DNA of 64,000 nt, taken from the NCBI GenBank assembly GCA_946699065.1, contig CAMPDV010000132.1, positions 124,001-188,000 on the forward strand. The letters are read 5' to 3'. Positions 14,038 to 26,411 of this stretch are shown here, in pieces (position 1 is the stretch's first letter; the number at the start of each line of letters is the position of its first letter). Both the position numbers and the translations under genes were made by a program. A model generated the notes under the pieces. That model ran no database searches. It saw only the letters and a list, made by a program, of their open reading frames with translations, and was not told where the DNA came from. Source of the DNA: Loxodes magnus (lineage: Eukaryota; Ciliophora; Karyorelictea; Loxodida; Loxodidae).

Positions 14038-15182
14038 TAAATTTAGAGAGCTTTTTAAGCTCTTATTTATAGTTATATATAAAAAGCTGCTTAATTTTTA
14101 AAAAGCCAGTTATATTACTTAAATAAAAGAGCCTAAATTTAGTCAAGCTATTATAAGAGTTTAGGGATTTAATTAATCTCTCTTATAACCTAAGCTTAGT
14201 TATCTTAGATTAATATAATAGTTAAAATTAATTATAATATGAAAGCGATAAATAGGTAAGGTTTGGTTTAAGGAATTATCTTCAAATAAAAAAGTCTAAA
14301 CATAAAGTTATCAATCTACCTATACAAGATAAAACCCAAAAAATTTCAGACTAAAGGACTTTATAAATATTTCAGTATCTAGAAGTTATATCAAAACCAA
14401 ATTGGCTGAATTAAAAAATTAAGGACTAGAAAGAATGTTCCATGAAAGCTAAAATTATTTTAAAAAAGCAGTTTATTAAGATAAGGAAATTAAGATACCT
14501 TTCCAAGCAAAAAGAAAACAAATGCAAGAAAGATCACTCAGATTTAAGAACAATTTGTGGGATAATTTGAATTAATCTGACTAAAAATACAAAAGAAATT
14601 GGTCTATATTTACTTACATTTTTAGAATGTTAAAAAAAACTACTATCTGGACCACGCATTTTACTAGATGTTGAAACTTTAGGGAAAATTTATATTAGAT
14701 ATCCAATAAAAGGATCTTAGAAATGATAAAAGTTTAAAATGAAAACCATTCAAGAAAAGAAATGCATAAGAAGATATTTAATTAAGAATAAACTTTAAAT
14801 TAATATAAAAAATTCAAGAGTTTAAGTTATCCAAGTCATATCTTCATTAGTAGAAAAATTTCCCTAAGAGATTCAGTAAAGCTTATAATGGAAATTTGAT
14901 ATGTATTCAACAAGGATTTTAAGTAATAGACCAATTTGTTTCTTACTCTTTTTTTCATTATTATGATCCTGTTCAATTTTTATTTAAGTTATTTTTTTAT
15001 TCTATTCTTAAGATATTGCTATAAATATTTATTTAGAATATTGGTTTCTTCATTTAATCTCTTAACTCTTCTAGAGGAATAAAGAATCTCTTTTTAAATC
15101 CAGTTCACATAAAGACTTTTAGGTCAAATATAATTTATGCTTACTTTAAATTACATTTTGGATTTTTCTATTTATTATATAT

Positions 15183-15953
15183 TCAAATATTTTCAACTTG
15201 TACATGCAGTTTAGCTTGTAACTGCTTTCTCAAAATTCCATCATCAATTTTATTTTTATATTTTACCTTTTTGTTCTGATTCTAAGTTGCTAGCAGCAGT
15301 ATATTTTTAGCGTTAATTTAATTGAGTAATTGCTTTAGTATAAAATTGAGATTGTTCAGATTCTCATTACTTATGTTATAGAATTATCCTTAGCTTCTTT
15401 AGATTTATTTTTTAATTTAGCTATTTTTTAAAATATTAAAACTCTGTTATTTCTCTAATTCCTAAAATATTCTTAAGATGAAACTAATCCTTATGTGTCT
15501 TAAAAATTTCTCCTGAATTCATGAAATTTAATTATGATAAGTTCTAGATTTTCGTAGTTACTCATATTATCGATGTTTTTAATAATTATACTTTATACGA
15601 TTCTTTAGTTAGCTAACCTTCTTTAAATCTTAGAGTTTCAATAAAATCCTTATATGTTCAATTTTAATGAATTGCTTAGAAACCAAGCTATCTTTGATCT
15701 AATCAGGAATTTTTGCCTCTTTTTATCTTTTTTAAGTAATTACGAAATTCGATTAGCTTCTCCAAATCTTTCACAATTTTATGAAAGTAGATAGCTTAAA
15801 AATGATAAATCCTTGCTCCTCTGCCTCATATTTGATTTATTCCTTAGATTTTTTAAATTTTTCATCAAACTTATTTATTATTCCTTAAGTATATATTAGC
15901 GCTTGATTATTATTGCTTAATAATTTTTTCTAGTTATTATAAATAATTGACAT
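15183..15953 (-). CDS. Candidate ORF, Lys/Gln/Glu-rich protein
   Basis: Not recognised. From ATG at 15953 (minus strand) the frame runs 257 codons to TGA at 15185-15183. It starts MSIIYNNQKKLLSNNN and is rich in Lys, Gln, Glu and Leu, suggesting helical or coiled-coil structure. A second frame in the middle (about 15480-15800, reading FHKIVKDLEKLIEF) is equally protein-like, so there may be an unrecognised small intron or frameshift. The strand is better supported than the frame. Confidence 0.3.
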
Positions 15954-16837
15954 TTTATGCTAGTTTAAACGAAAAAATAATAAGGAACTAAAGCTTCTAG
16001 TTAATTAACTTAAATCTGAAATAAGAATTACTTGGAAGTAATTTAAGAGATATCTGAATTTTCTTTATTTACTTATATCAATTTATTTATTATTATTTTA
16101 CTAGATTTGCTTATTAACTTTCAATTAAAGATTTACTAGTAGTAGCTTATCTAAGGACTAATAATCCTTAGTTTGCTTGTTTTTTAATTAGTTTATATTT
16201 AAATTAATTAATACAGTTTATTTATTTATTTGTTCTTCTTTTCCTTCTTCTTTATATAAAGAAGTTAGTGAGATTTGTTCTATATCTTATTTATGTTCTG
16301 CATGAGTCTTATAATCTCTTTTATTCATTTAATAGCTTATAACTTAATTTTCGTTTTGCTGAAATATCTACTATTACACCAAATATAAAAAGTAAGGCTA
16401 CATATCGCGAAACTTATTTTCTTTCTTTTTTATGCAAAAACGATAAGTAAATCTCTTAGCTATTTCTAGTCTTTCATGGACAATTAATAGAAGGTACCAA
16501 TAAAGGTAATCAAAGCAATATCTCAAAGTCTAATTGTATCATATAAGAAACTAATTATCAGATAAAGACAATAGCAGATGTATTGATTAGGAGTATTTAG
16601 ATATGGCTCATTAGTGTAAATTAAAATGACTTTTAATGAAATTGAAGTGATAGATAGTCTTAAAAGAGTTGGTGTTAACTTAGTTGATAGTAATAAATAA
16701 AATAGTAGTATAATTAGTAGTTTATTATAGGTTTAGATAGTAAGTGTCTAATGCGAATAGATGGAGTAATTAGTTATAATAGACATTTTATTTAATCTTT
16801 TATATTCTTAGATATTCTACTTTTAAAATATTATAAA

Positions 16838-19800
16838 ATGCCTCAATATTGCAATTCAAATTGCTTTATCTTCGGTTAAATTCTTGGAAGCTGTCATGAC
16901 TTTCAGTCTTAAAGCTAATTATATGGATTTCTAAAATCTCATGATGTTATTATCTGATTAGCCTAGCAAATTTAAACGGACGCGAATTTTAAGGATTAAA
17001 TGATACTCAAAAAGGTTGAGGGATAAACTTAAATTAGATTTATGCTAAAATCAGGTAATAATGAGCTTATGGATAATAAAACTTTGCCAAGATTAATGGA
17101 CGAGTATATTAAAGGAAAAATAGTAGAAAATGCCTTACGTTATTATATAGTTACTGAAAGTTACAACTTTATTCAAAATTATCCTTATCTGGTAAACGCA
17201 GAAATACTAGATGTTAAAGAGTTTTAGATAAACTAAACAAATTATCTAAAAGAAAGCTTATAGATGACTTCTTATAAAGGAGCTGGGCGGATCAAATAAT
17301 GTTAAAACTTTAAATTTTAGAAAAGTATGAAAATGAAGGGAGGAGGCTGTTGCAGTACGAAGTAAAAAGGTTAAACCCCTCAATTAACTGAGAAGCAAAA
17401 GATTTATCAAGAAGGATTAAACCTCTTAAAAAATGGTTTAAGCTAGTAAAAGATGGAATTAATTCTACAAGGAATTTAAGCCATTCAAAAAAATAAACTG
17501 GCCAAACTAGATGATCCTTTGGTGTTAATTAATCAATTTATAGAAATAGTCTCTCATTAATATACTGAAGATTGATCTTAGCTCTTGAAGGAGTAGCTTG
17601 TATAAAATCTTCCTGAGTTATTGGATATGTTGCTTTAGAAGAATGAGTAAAACTCTTCTAAAAGTATGAAAAATAAGAATAATAAGGATTTTTTTATAAA
17701 TGCAGAAACGAAAGGGAAACTCAAGTAAAAAATTGAGTTTGCATTAAAGTTAGTAAATATAAAGTAAATAGGAGGCCCCGAGCTTGATTTTGACTTAAGA
17801 TACAGTTAGATGATATTGGAAAATATTCCAGACAATAAAGATTCTGATTACTTTAATGTTTTCTGTAAGGCATTAAAAGTCACTTAATGGGTAGTTGCTT
17901 TATCGTTGGGAGATGGAACAATAGATACTAAGTCGATCTCCATAATATAGGATTTCATTGTTTGGGGAACTAAATAAATAAAGTCAAAAATTCACCTTAA
18001 AAAAATAGTTAGAATAAGATACCTAGATGCTCTTACATATGACTTGTTTATTTAATATTCATAAGAAACATTTGAATAATTTAAAAGTTTCGTCTTGTAA
18101 GAAAAGTTGGATCTAAGATTTAGAGCATGTTAACTTTTGAAGCACATGATTAAAAATCCTAAAGCTTCTCCAGAACTAGTTAAGGATTCGTGCTAGCTGC
18201 TAGAGCAATTGTGTAAGGATAAAGATTGGTAGATTCAATACTTTGCTTTGAAATCATTATTAGAACTAAGCATTGATAAGAACTAAGTAGCTACAACTTA
18301 CAAGGAGAGAGTATTTAAGCAAAAGAATGAAAGTTTAATTTAAAGTGTTAGGGAACAATAGATAGTAATAGAAATACTAAAGAATTCGGACCATGTTACT
18401 ATGTTTACCTAAACTATGGAGGAGAATTGGTTGGCCTTAAAGGGTATAGACAGTAAAATATATTAGAATATGAGAAACTATTTGTAAAATGAGATTTAAG
18501 AAAAGAAGGAGTATTACGTAAGTTTATTATGTGCTCCTAGTCCTAGTTCAAAGGAATAAAATAATCTTGAAAATAAAATTTAGAACTTTTTAGACAGTGA
18601 AGATAAAATTGGATTATTACTTTTGGGAGATTCAGGCTCAGGGAAATCATTATTTCTGAAAAATTTAGCCTTTAAGTATCTGGAGTAGAAGCATGACTGA
18701 CTACCGATATACGTTCATCTTCCAACCATTAAATAATATGAAGACAAATTAATAGAGACAGCTTTATAGAACTATGGAATTGAGGGAAATGAAAGTTCGA
18801 TGTTTAGGAAGATGCTGTTTCTATTTGATGCTTATGATGAATTAGGAAATTATATTAGCATAATGAGTAAAAATAAAATAAGCTATAAATACCCTTAGGC
18901 AAAGTATATAATTACTTGTAGAATCAATTATGCTTTAACAGCTGATAATTATAAAAATTTCTTTTCTCCTTATAGAAATGAAAGTGCTTAGGTAAAACAG
19001 TTGGAGGAGGTATATATAAAGCCTTTTGATCAAAGTTAGATAGAATAATATATAAGTTTAATCTTAAGAAAATAGAATCAAGGTGCTAGTTAAAGTGCAA
19101 ATTAAGATCCAAGTTAAATTGTGAATGAGTAGTAAAAAGAAATGATTGAAAAGGTAAAAGAGTAAATGAGCATCATCTAAAGTATTCCGGGTTTAATGGA
19201 AATTCTAAATAATCCTTTTATGTTATATATATGTATGAGTGAGGAGGAAATAATAGAATATTTGAGGAGTGGAGTGGATAAAAAGGTGTAAAGGGCAAAG
19301 ATATATGAGATCTTTATAAATAAATGAAATGATAAAACTGAATAAAAGTTAAAAGAATTAAATAAATAAAAGGAGGAAATACAAACATTGTTAAAGTTAT
19401 TTGAGGATATTTAAATAAGTGCGGCGTACTAGATGTTAAGAGGTTAGTTAAAATTAGAGAGTATGGATAAGGAAATCTAGGAATGAATTGATTAATTGAC
19501 TGATAAATTCAACCACATAGGATGTTTGATATAGATAAAAGAGGAAAATGATTAAAAGAGGTTTGAGTTTATTCATGCTTCGATAAGGGATTACTATGTG
19601 GCAAGGAATATTTTAAATTTAGGCTTAAATTTCCAAAATAGCATAAATTCAATAGAGGCTCACGAAATAAATTAGTATTCGATAGTGGACAATAAGGAGA
19701 TCTAGTAGTTTATAAGGGAGATCGATAGTTCGGTTTAGGTTTAATAAAATTTATTGGAGATAGTGAAGTGGACAAGATCCAATAAATCTTTATAAACGGC

Positions 19801-21973
19801 GGGTGCTAATTTTATAACAATATTGAATTGAATGGATTATCAGTTTATGTAGATTACTGATCTTCAGGAGATCTAAGTACCTGGGGCGGATTTGAGTGAT
19901 TCGGTGTTTGATGGTTGTGATATGAGTGGTGCTAATTTAGCAAGGGTGAATTTTAGCGGAGCATGGTTGAGGAATTGTAAATTCAATGGTGCAAATATGA
20001 GTGAGGTTAATTTTGGTTAAATGCCAACCATAGCTGGTCATACTGAATCTGTTAAATCTCTGGTATTATCAAGTGACGACAAGTATTTAATATCTGGGAG
20101 TGGTGATAAAACAATAAAGATATGGGACATGTAAACATACAAGCTCATAAGAACATTAGAGGGTCACACTTCTATTGTTGATTCTCTGGTATTATCAAGT
20201 GACGACAAGTATTTAATATCGGGAAGTTGTGATAAAACAATAAAGATATGGGACATGTAAACATATGAGCTTATAAGAACATTAGAGGGTCATACTGAAT
20301 CTGTTACTTCTCTGGTATTATAAAGTGACGACAAGTATTTAATATCAGGAAGTAGCGATAAAACAATAAGGATATGGGACATGTAAACATATGAGCTTAT
20401 AAGAACATTAGAGGGTCATACTGGTTCTATTAAATCTCTGATATTATCAAGTGACGACAAGTATTTAATATCGGGAAGTGAAACAATAAGGATATGGGAC
20501 ATGTAAACATATGAGTTTATAAGAACATTAGAGGGTCATACTAGTTCTGCTGAATCTCTGGTATTATCAAGTGACGACAATTATTTAATATAGGGAAGTT
20601 ACTAAACAATAAGGATATGAGACATGTAAACATACAAGCTCATAAGAACATTAGAGGGTCATACTGAACCTGTTACTTCTCTGGTATTATCAAGTGACGA
20701 CAAGTATTTAATATCAGGAAGTAGCGATAAAACAATAAGGATATGGGACATGTAAACATATGAGCTTATAAGAACATTAGAGGGTCATACTGAATCTGTT
20801 ACTTCTCTGGTATTATAAAGTGACGACAAGTATTTAATATCAGGAAGTAGCGATAAAACAATAAGGATATGGGACATGTAGGTAGATAATCTTACTAAAC
20901 CTCTATAAAGGCATACTGAATCTGTTACTTCTCTGGTATTATCAAGTGACGACAAGTATTTAATATCTGGAAGTGAAACAATAAGGATATGAGACATGTA
21001 AACATACAAGCTTATAAGAACATTAGAGGGTCATACTAGTTCTGTTTATTCTCTGGTATTATCAAGTGACGACAAGTATTTAATATCGAGAAGTTATGAT
21101 AAAACAATAAGGATATGGGACATGTAAACATACAAGCTCATAAGAACATTAGAGGGTCATACTGAATCTGTTACTTCTCTGGTATTATCAAGTGACGACA
21201 AGTATTTAATATCGGGAAGTTATGATAAAACAATAAAGATATGGGACATGTAAACATATGAGCTTATAAGAACATTAGAGGGTCATACTGAATCTGTTAC
21301 TTCTCTGGTATTATCAAGTGACGACAAGTATTTAATATCAGGAAGTAGCGATAAAACAATAAGGATATGGGACATGTAAACATATGAGCTTATAAGAACA
21401 TTAGAGGGTCATAAATATTCTGTTGATTCTCTGGTATTATCAAGTGACGACAAGTATTTAATATCTGGAAGTATAACAATAAGGATATGAGACATGTAAA
21501 CATACAAGCTCATAAGAACATTAGAGGGTCATACTCATTGAGTTTATTCTCTGGTATTATCAAGTGACGAAAAGTATTTAATATCGAGAAGTTATGATAA
21601 AACAATAAGGATATGTGACATGTAAACATACAAGCTCATAAGAACATTAGAGGGTCATACTGGTTCTGTTACTTCTCTGGTATTATCAAGTGACGACAAG
21701 TATTTAATATCGGGAAGTAGTGATAAAACAATCAAGATATGGGAGTTATCAAAGGATCATCTAGATTATCTGTTAAAGAGGATGATGGGAAGGCATGGTT
21801 TGAAGGTGCACCAATGTGACTTTGAGGGAGTGGCAATGGAGTAGATGAATGTGAGACTAATGGGAGACAGGTATCTTTCATTGTATTGAGACTTGAATAA
21901 ATTTTTACAAATAATAATAATTGAATTAAGATAAGTAAAGTAAATTATAAATTATAAATATATGTTTTTTTGA
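16838..21973 (+). CDS. NACHT-pentapeptide-WD40 (NLR/STAND-type) protein
   Basis: This is a predicted STAND-class signalling NTPase, the architecture of NLR-like immune and fungal incompatibility receptors. One frame (phase of 17042) is kept for over 5 kb. Order: helical N-terminal region (to about 18540); Walker A GDSGSGKS at about 18629-18652; Walker B LFDAYDELG near 18820-18850; NACHT C-terminal helices; pentapeptide-type repeats (GADLSDSVFDGCDMSGANL) at about 19885-19990; 14 WD40 units 20034-21750; short tail. TAA/TAG are Gln throughout (each WD unit has IWDMQTY). In-frame TGA occurs at 18698 before LPIYVHLP, at 20618, 20990 and 21488 in IWD, and at 21539 in GHTHWV, all positions suited to Trp. 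The stop is TGA 21971, or possibly 21887. The start could be 16838, 17042 or 17327; 16626-16980 also has a plausible reading in another phase. Confidence 0.85.
20031..21755 (+). repeat. 14-unit tandem WD40 repeat array
   Basis: Fourteen direct repeats of about 120-126 bases each encode one WD40 unit with consensus GHT-(variable)-SLVLSSDDKYLISGS, then DKTIRIWDMQTYELIRTLE. Units are nearly identical at nucleotide level except at two hotspots: the residues after GHT (ESVTS, SSVYS, GSIKS, KYSVD, HWVYS) and the codons just before TIRIW. Units 4, 8 and 12 lack the two codons for DK, and units 8-9 resemble units 12-13, suggesting block duplication of four units. Fourteen units would fit two seven-bladed propellers. 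The first unit begins AGHTESVKS and the last ends IKIWELSKD. Confidence 0.9.
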
Positions 21974-22900
21974 TTTAAAGTATTTAATAAGACGAGTGGG
22001 AAAGTATTGTGTTAGAGTGCTTAAGAAAAAAGAAAAGGGATAATTTGTTGTAGTATCTGTTTAAAAAAAGAGAGATAATAAAATTAGAGAAAGTATGAGT
22101 ATGGTTGGTGGTGAATAAATATAAATTAAATTTTAGAGTTTAAATGGATTAAATTTAAAGTATGTGAGTGTAGTGAATATTTTTTTAGTGAAAAGTTAAG
22201 TGTTAAGGGGGAGAGAAAGGAAAGGTTTAAGAGGAGTTTAGAGAAGAAGAGGTTAAATGAGGATATTTTAAATAATTGAAGGAGAGGGTATGTTGGTATG
22301 TAAGGTGAGTTGATTTTTATATGTAATTGTGTGTAAAAGATGTGAAAATAAAAAATTTGTTTTTTGCTCAGCGTTTTGCACTATAGGAGTTTTTTGGGGA
22401 ATAAAATTTTAAAAGTTTGTTTAACACTTTAAGATAAAAAATATATTTTTTAAATTTAATATTGTTCCAATTAATATATTAAATCACTATTTTGAAAGTT
22501 CTGTAATGTTATTTAGATTGCCAGAAGGTAGTTTTCTTTGTATTTTTGAGTTGGAATTATGGATACTAATGTTATCTCCATCTTAATTAATTTCTTTATA
22601 AGGAGTCATGGATAGATAAATGAAAAAATTCATAAGAAAACAATTTTAATGTTAATTATCTTAGATATTATTGCTTATGATCTAGCAAGGTAATATATCG
22701 AAGATGGATTCTTATAATTCTAAAATATTGTGTCATTTGGAAATTAATACTTTTTATAAATTTGAATTTTAACATATCTAGAGCTTGCTTTTTAATTTAC
22801 TTAAACAATATAATAGAACTGACTTGCTTTAAAATGTAAAAAAAGTATATATTAAAATATAATAAAAAATAAAAAAGATGATATATAAAGAAATAAGAAT
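21974..22900. other. Intergenic, no gene recognised
   Basis: A purine-rich plus strand follows the receptor gene to about 22340, then A+T-rich sequence. I see no motif or structure that I can name. The purine-rich part may be a 3' untranslated region or flank, which is inference only. Confidence 0.4.
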
Positions 22901-23217
22901 ATTTCTTAAGTTTATAATGTTCTCTAAATCCAAGTTTATGGCTAAGGACGATCTGCAGTTGAAGTTTTCAAATTTTTAGATAATGATAGGTAAACAGGAT
23001 TATTACTTTTTGAGATTCTGGTTCGTGAAAAATTTATTTTTAGAAGTTCTAATTTTAAAGTATCTAGAGTATAATAATGAATATTTATATATATTAGTAT
23101 ATCTTCCACCATTAAAGCATTTGAAAATAAACTAAAAGAATTTGCTTTTTAAAATAGTACAACTTAAGAGAAAGAAAATTTTAAGTTTATAAAATATTGT
23201 TTTTATTTGATGTGTAT

Positions 23218-24025
23218 AAAAAAATTGTATATTCTATTCGCCTTTCCAAAAACCTAATTAAAAACGCAAAAAGGAAAGCAGCGAAACAAATGCGAGACAA
23301 CAAAAGAAAGAATATAAATCAAGTTCCTCATCTGAAGGAAAAATCATAGTTAGAACAATAGAGACAAATCCAATAAAGATGTAAAATTAATCGTAATTAT
23401 AAATATAACTTGACTAAATGAAAATAATAATACATAATTATTAGGAAACAATTTACAATCAAGGGGAAAAACTAAGAGAACTAATGAATACTAACAAAGA
23501 TTAAAATAATGAGCTACTTATAATTAGACGACAATTGATTTAGAATAATTTAGTCACGAAATAGTAATTATATGAATAATCTCAATCGAATTTTAAGCAA
23601 GAACAAAATGTGATAATTGAAAAAGTTTTTACATAAGCAAAAGTCCATAAATAGAATGACGAAAAGATTAATATAGACTTACTCAAAAGAATTAACTAAT
23701 TTGAAAAAATTATTTCTGAATAGATTAAAGAAAAGACAAATTAAATATGCTATTATTGCAAATCAAAGTGGCACTTATTACAAAATTGCGATCAATAAAG
23801 GTAAATTTAGATAAAAGAGCAATGAAGAACGTTAAGCATGTTCAGCAGACTCTGAATTACTCAAACAGGGGTATACAAGAAGAAATTATTTGCATAAAAA
23901 ACAGAAGATTCTCAGTCGTTCTACCCACGCTAAAAAAATGGTAGCAAAAACCTGGTTGAAAATCTAGGGGATGCTAAACTTTTATTACTTTTTGTTTACT
24001 ATTATTATTATTATTATTATTATCT
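23218..24025 (+). mobile_element. Non-LTR-type ORF1 insertion with (ATT)n tail
   Basis: This inserted block encodes a Ser-rich start (SSSSSEGK), a Gln/Glu-rich helical region (LDQM...GEKLRELMN...NNELLIIRRQL) and a CCHC zinc knuckle CYYCKSKWHLLQNC (C-x2-C-x4-H-x4-C) at about 23747-23790. It ends with the simple repeat (ATT)n at 24000-24024, like the 3' tails of many LINEs. The same protein family occurs at 37120-37759 on the minus strand. No reverse transcriptase is present, so it is an ORF1-only or 3'-deleted copy. The insertion point is inside the Walker B codons of a NACHT pseudogene. Confidence 0.7.
24000..24024 (+). repeat. (ATT)n microsatellite tail
   Basis: Eight uninterrupted ATT units mark the 3' end of the inserted ORF1 element, immediately before the NACHT pseudogene sequence resumes. 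Confidence 0.9.
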
Positions 24026-24400
24026 GACGCGCATGATGAATTGGGATAATATAAGGCATAAACAGCGTTTTCAAATAAGGTAAAAGCATCCATATACTAT
24101 AGAATATATCAGTGCCTGCTAGAAATTTTGAAGAATGAAATTAAAAGTGAAGAGAGTAATTCAATAAAAATAAAATAATATAGGATGTTTGATATAGATA
24201 GAAGAGTAAAGTTACAAAAAGAGAATTTAATTTACCCACACTTCAATAAGAGATTACTGTGAAGTCTAAAATATCATTTATTTAGAATTATCCTTAGAAG
24301 AAAAAAATATTGTGACTCATGATAAAATTAGGTTTTTTGCTAGTGAATAATCTAAAAACATTATAATTTGTAAGCGAGCCTAATAGTTAAAATGTAGGAG

Positions 24401-25150
24401 ATAAAAGATAGAAATAGGAAGTGTATTAATAGTTTGTATTAAGTTATAGTTAACTTTTAATATATATTTTATATTAAAATTATATAATTACTCTATACTA
24501 TTTTAGAATAATCTCTTAACTTCATCTTCTATCCTTATTCTTTAGAATTTAAATAAGTTCTATATTTATTTGATAAAGTATTTCTCTACTAATCTTTTTA
24601 TACAATTATGAATTAATAAAAAGGAAAAATCAAAACTAAAACTAAATTAAATTACTGATATAGAAATATAGATAAAGGTTTAGTAATAGTTTAGAAATTT
24701 TAAAAGAGATGGAAAAAGTTTTTCTGCTTTCAAAAATTATAAGAATAAAGGATTCCTGCTCTACAGCTTGCAAATTTTTTACTTTTTATGTAAAAGAAGG
24801 ATTAACCTAAATAAAAGATCTAAAGAATAGTGAATCTAGAAATTAAAGTTTTTCATTTGAAGTATTCTGCTTTTTTCTTAGTCAATAATAAAGCAAGAAC
24901 AACTGCTATAAAAAATGTTAAATTTTATATGGCATATCTGCTTAATTTAGAAATAATAAACTTAATATACTAATTATAGAGCTATTCTTTTAATTTTTCA
25001 GTATTTTTTATAATAATTTTTGGATGATATATATTTCAGCTTTCAGCATCATTTATATAAATTATTGAGCTAAGTACTTCCTATTTGCTAACATATTCAA
25101 TAAATTTTCTTTAAATACTTAGCTTCTTCTTGCTAATTAATTACTAATTT
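24401..25150. other. No gene recognised
   Basis: A+T-rich sequence with no motif that I recognise on either strand. Both strands show scattered Lys- or Phe-rich open readings that cannot be judged by eye. Confidence 0.4.
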
Positions 25151-25159
25151 AATTAACTG

Positions 25160-25218
25160 CTTGAACCCTTGACCACCAGCTTAAAAGGCTGGCGCTCTAC
25201 CCACTGATCTAAACCGGT
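25160..25218 (-). pseudogene. Truncated tRNA-Lys (UUU)-like sequence
   Basis: The minus strand reads nearly the same as the intact tRNA-Lys at 44408-44480 from the 5' acceptor strand through the anticodon arm (CCAGC CTTTTAA GCTGG) and into the T arm (AAGGGTTCAAG). It then departs, so the 3' half of the T stem and the 3' acceptor strand are missing. Two changes in the D arm and acceptor are also visible. It is either a broken gene or the tRNA-derived head of a SINE; I found no second copy of the flank. Confidence 0.75.
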
Positions 25219-25930
25219 TTATTTATTATTGAATCACCTCTTCAAATATTAAAATTATAATTTCTATTTTTTAGCTAGTACCATATCACTACATACTTTC
25301 ATTTCTTCTAATGTTAAAACAGCTTAAAAGCAACATAAACATAAAGTTAAACTGAACTATTTAAAAAATATTAGAAATAAAATCCAAATTTAAATGAATA
25401 AAATGTTTAATCAGAAGCTATTACTTAATTTAGGAAAGTTACATTATCTTTATAAGCCTAGAGACTTTGACTTAAAGTATGAAAATAATGATTGCTGAAA
25501 CTTCATTAAATTTAATCTACTTTATTGTTTAAAAGTCACATTAAATATGACTATTCCATTAACTACATTTTTTGTCAAATAGTAACAATTTTAATTAATC
25601 TTCTATACATTTAGATGCGTTCCATCTAAACTGATCTTTGTGTATTCAATCTCTTGAGTTTATAGCAAATTATTAATCTTCATATTTTTTATTGGTTTGA
25701 TTATAAAATCTGTAGATAGGAGCTTATTTAAAGATTCTAATGTATTACTTTTATATTGTATATTTTTTAAATTAGTTAAATATAATCCTATTAAGGATTC
25801 TATTTTAGTAACTATATATTTTTTAGAACCAGCAAAGAAGACTGATTTAAATATAAAAAATCCTAATTTTTAAACTAAAAAACCCTTCATTAATTAAATT
25901 TTTCTTACAATTTAGCTTATAATTAATATA

Positions 25931-26411
25931 ATGGATTTAAGGTCTAAGTGGCTTTTATTAATTGTATTTATTACTTATCAAAGTAACCCAGAAGTTCACA
26001 TCTTTTAAAGTTTAAACAAAAAATTTAGATAAATAGTATAGATCTATTCAGTATTCTAATAAGGAGTTCATTGCAGTTGGTGGATATAATAGGAATTAAG
26101 GAGATGATAGATTGAGTATATAAGCGAAAATAACGTTATTGGAGCTTGAATCTCAAGTAATAAGGTATGGATCCTATATTTATTTTCATAAATAACTGTA
26201 ATTTATTTTTATAATAGGAGGTAAATGATTAGATTATTTATCTGAGCGTGAAGCTTTTAATGTAAAAATACATAAATTAAAGAGATTTTGTGACTTACCA
26301 ATTGAAACAGAAGGAGCAAGTGGTTAGGTAATATAAAATAAAATATATGTATTTGGAGGATTATTTAAAGACTTTTAAAATGCAATCTTTGCATTTAAGC
26401 ATTAATCATTA
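25931..26411 (+). pseudogene. Kelch-repeat protein fragment
   Basis: The plus strand reads FIAVGGYN, FIIGGKWLDYLSE and NKIYVFGG, three Kelch-type blade edges ending in the typical hydrophobic-GG motif. TGA after GGK would be Trp. An ATG at 25931 gives a hydrophobic leader (MDLRSKWLLLIVFITY) resembling a signal peptide, but it is in a different phase from the Kelch part, so a small intron or a frameshift lies near 26000. The reading stops making sense at about 26410, where a minus-strand candidate ORF begins. Only about half of a six-bladed propeller is present, so I call it a fragment. Confidence 0.5.

Larger units (their letters stand above)
22925..24400 (+). pseudogene. Decayed NACHT paralogue, split by an insertion
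   Basis: The segment 22950-23217 aligns with the NACHT region of the intact gene at about 18560-18830. It shares FLDND...TGLLLF, then a ruined Walker A (GDSGSGKS is no longer readable), the 'ILVYLPPLKHLEN' region, and ends LFLFD. Reading resumes at 24026 with DAHDELGQYK, the remainder of the Walker B block, after about 800 inserted bases. A later block, 24175-24290, matches the part of the intact gene around 19510-19590 (GCLIQI...FIHASIRDYY), so most of the NACHT C-terminal portion is deleted. Frameshifts are numerous. This is a dead tandem relative of the upstream gene; no WD40 units remain. Confidence 0.8.

Noticed and set aside
20785..21009. Minus-strand 74-codon ORF in the WD40 array
   Set aside because: Antisense artefact of the tandem repeat; it duplicates with the repeat unit and matches no family.
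20031..21755. CRISPR-like direct repeats
   Set aside because: The repeats encode in-frame WD40 units without unique spacers of constant length; they are protein repeats.
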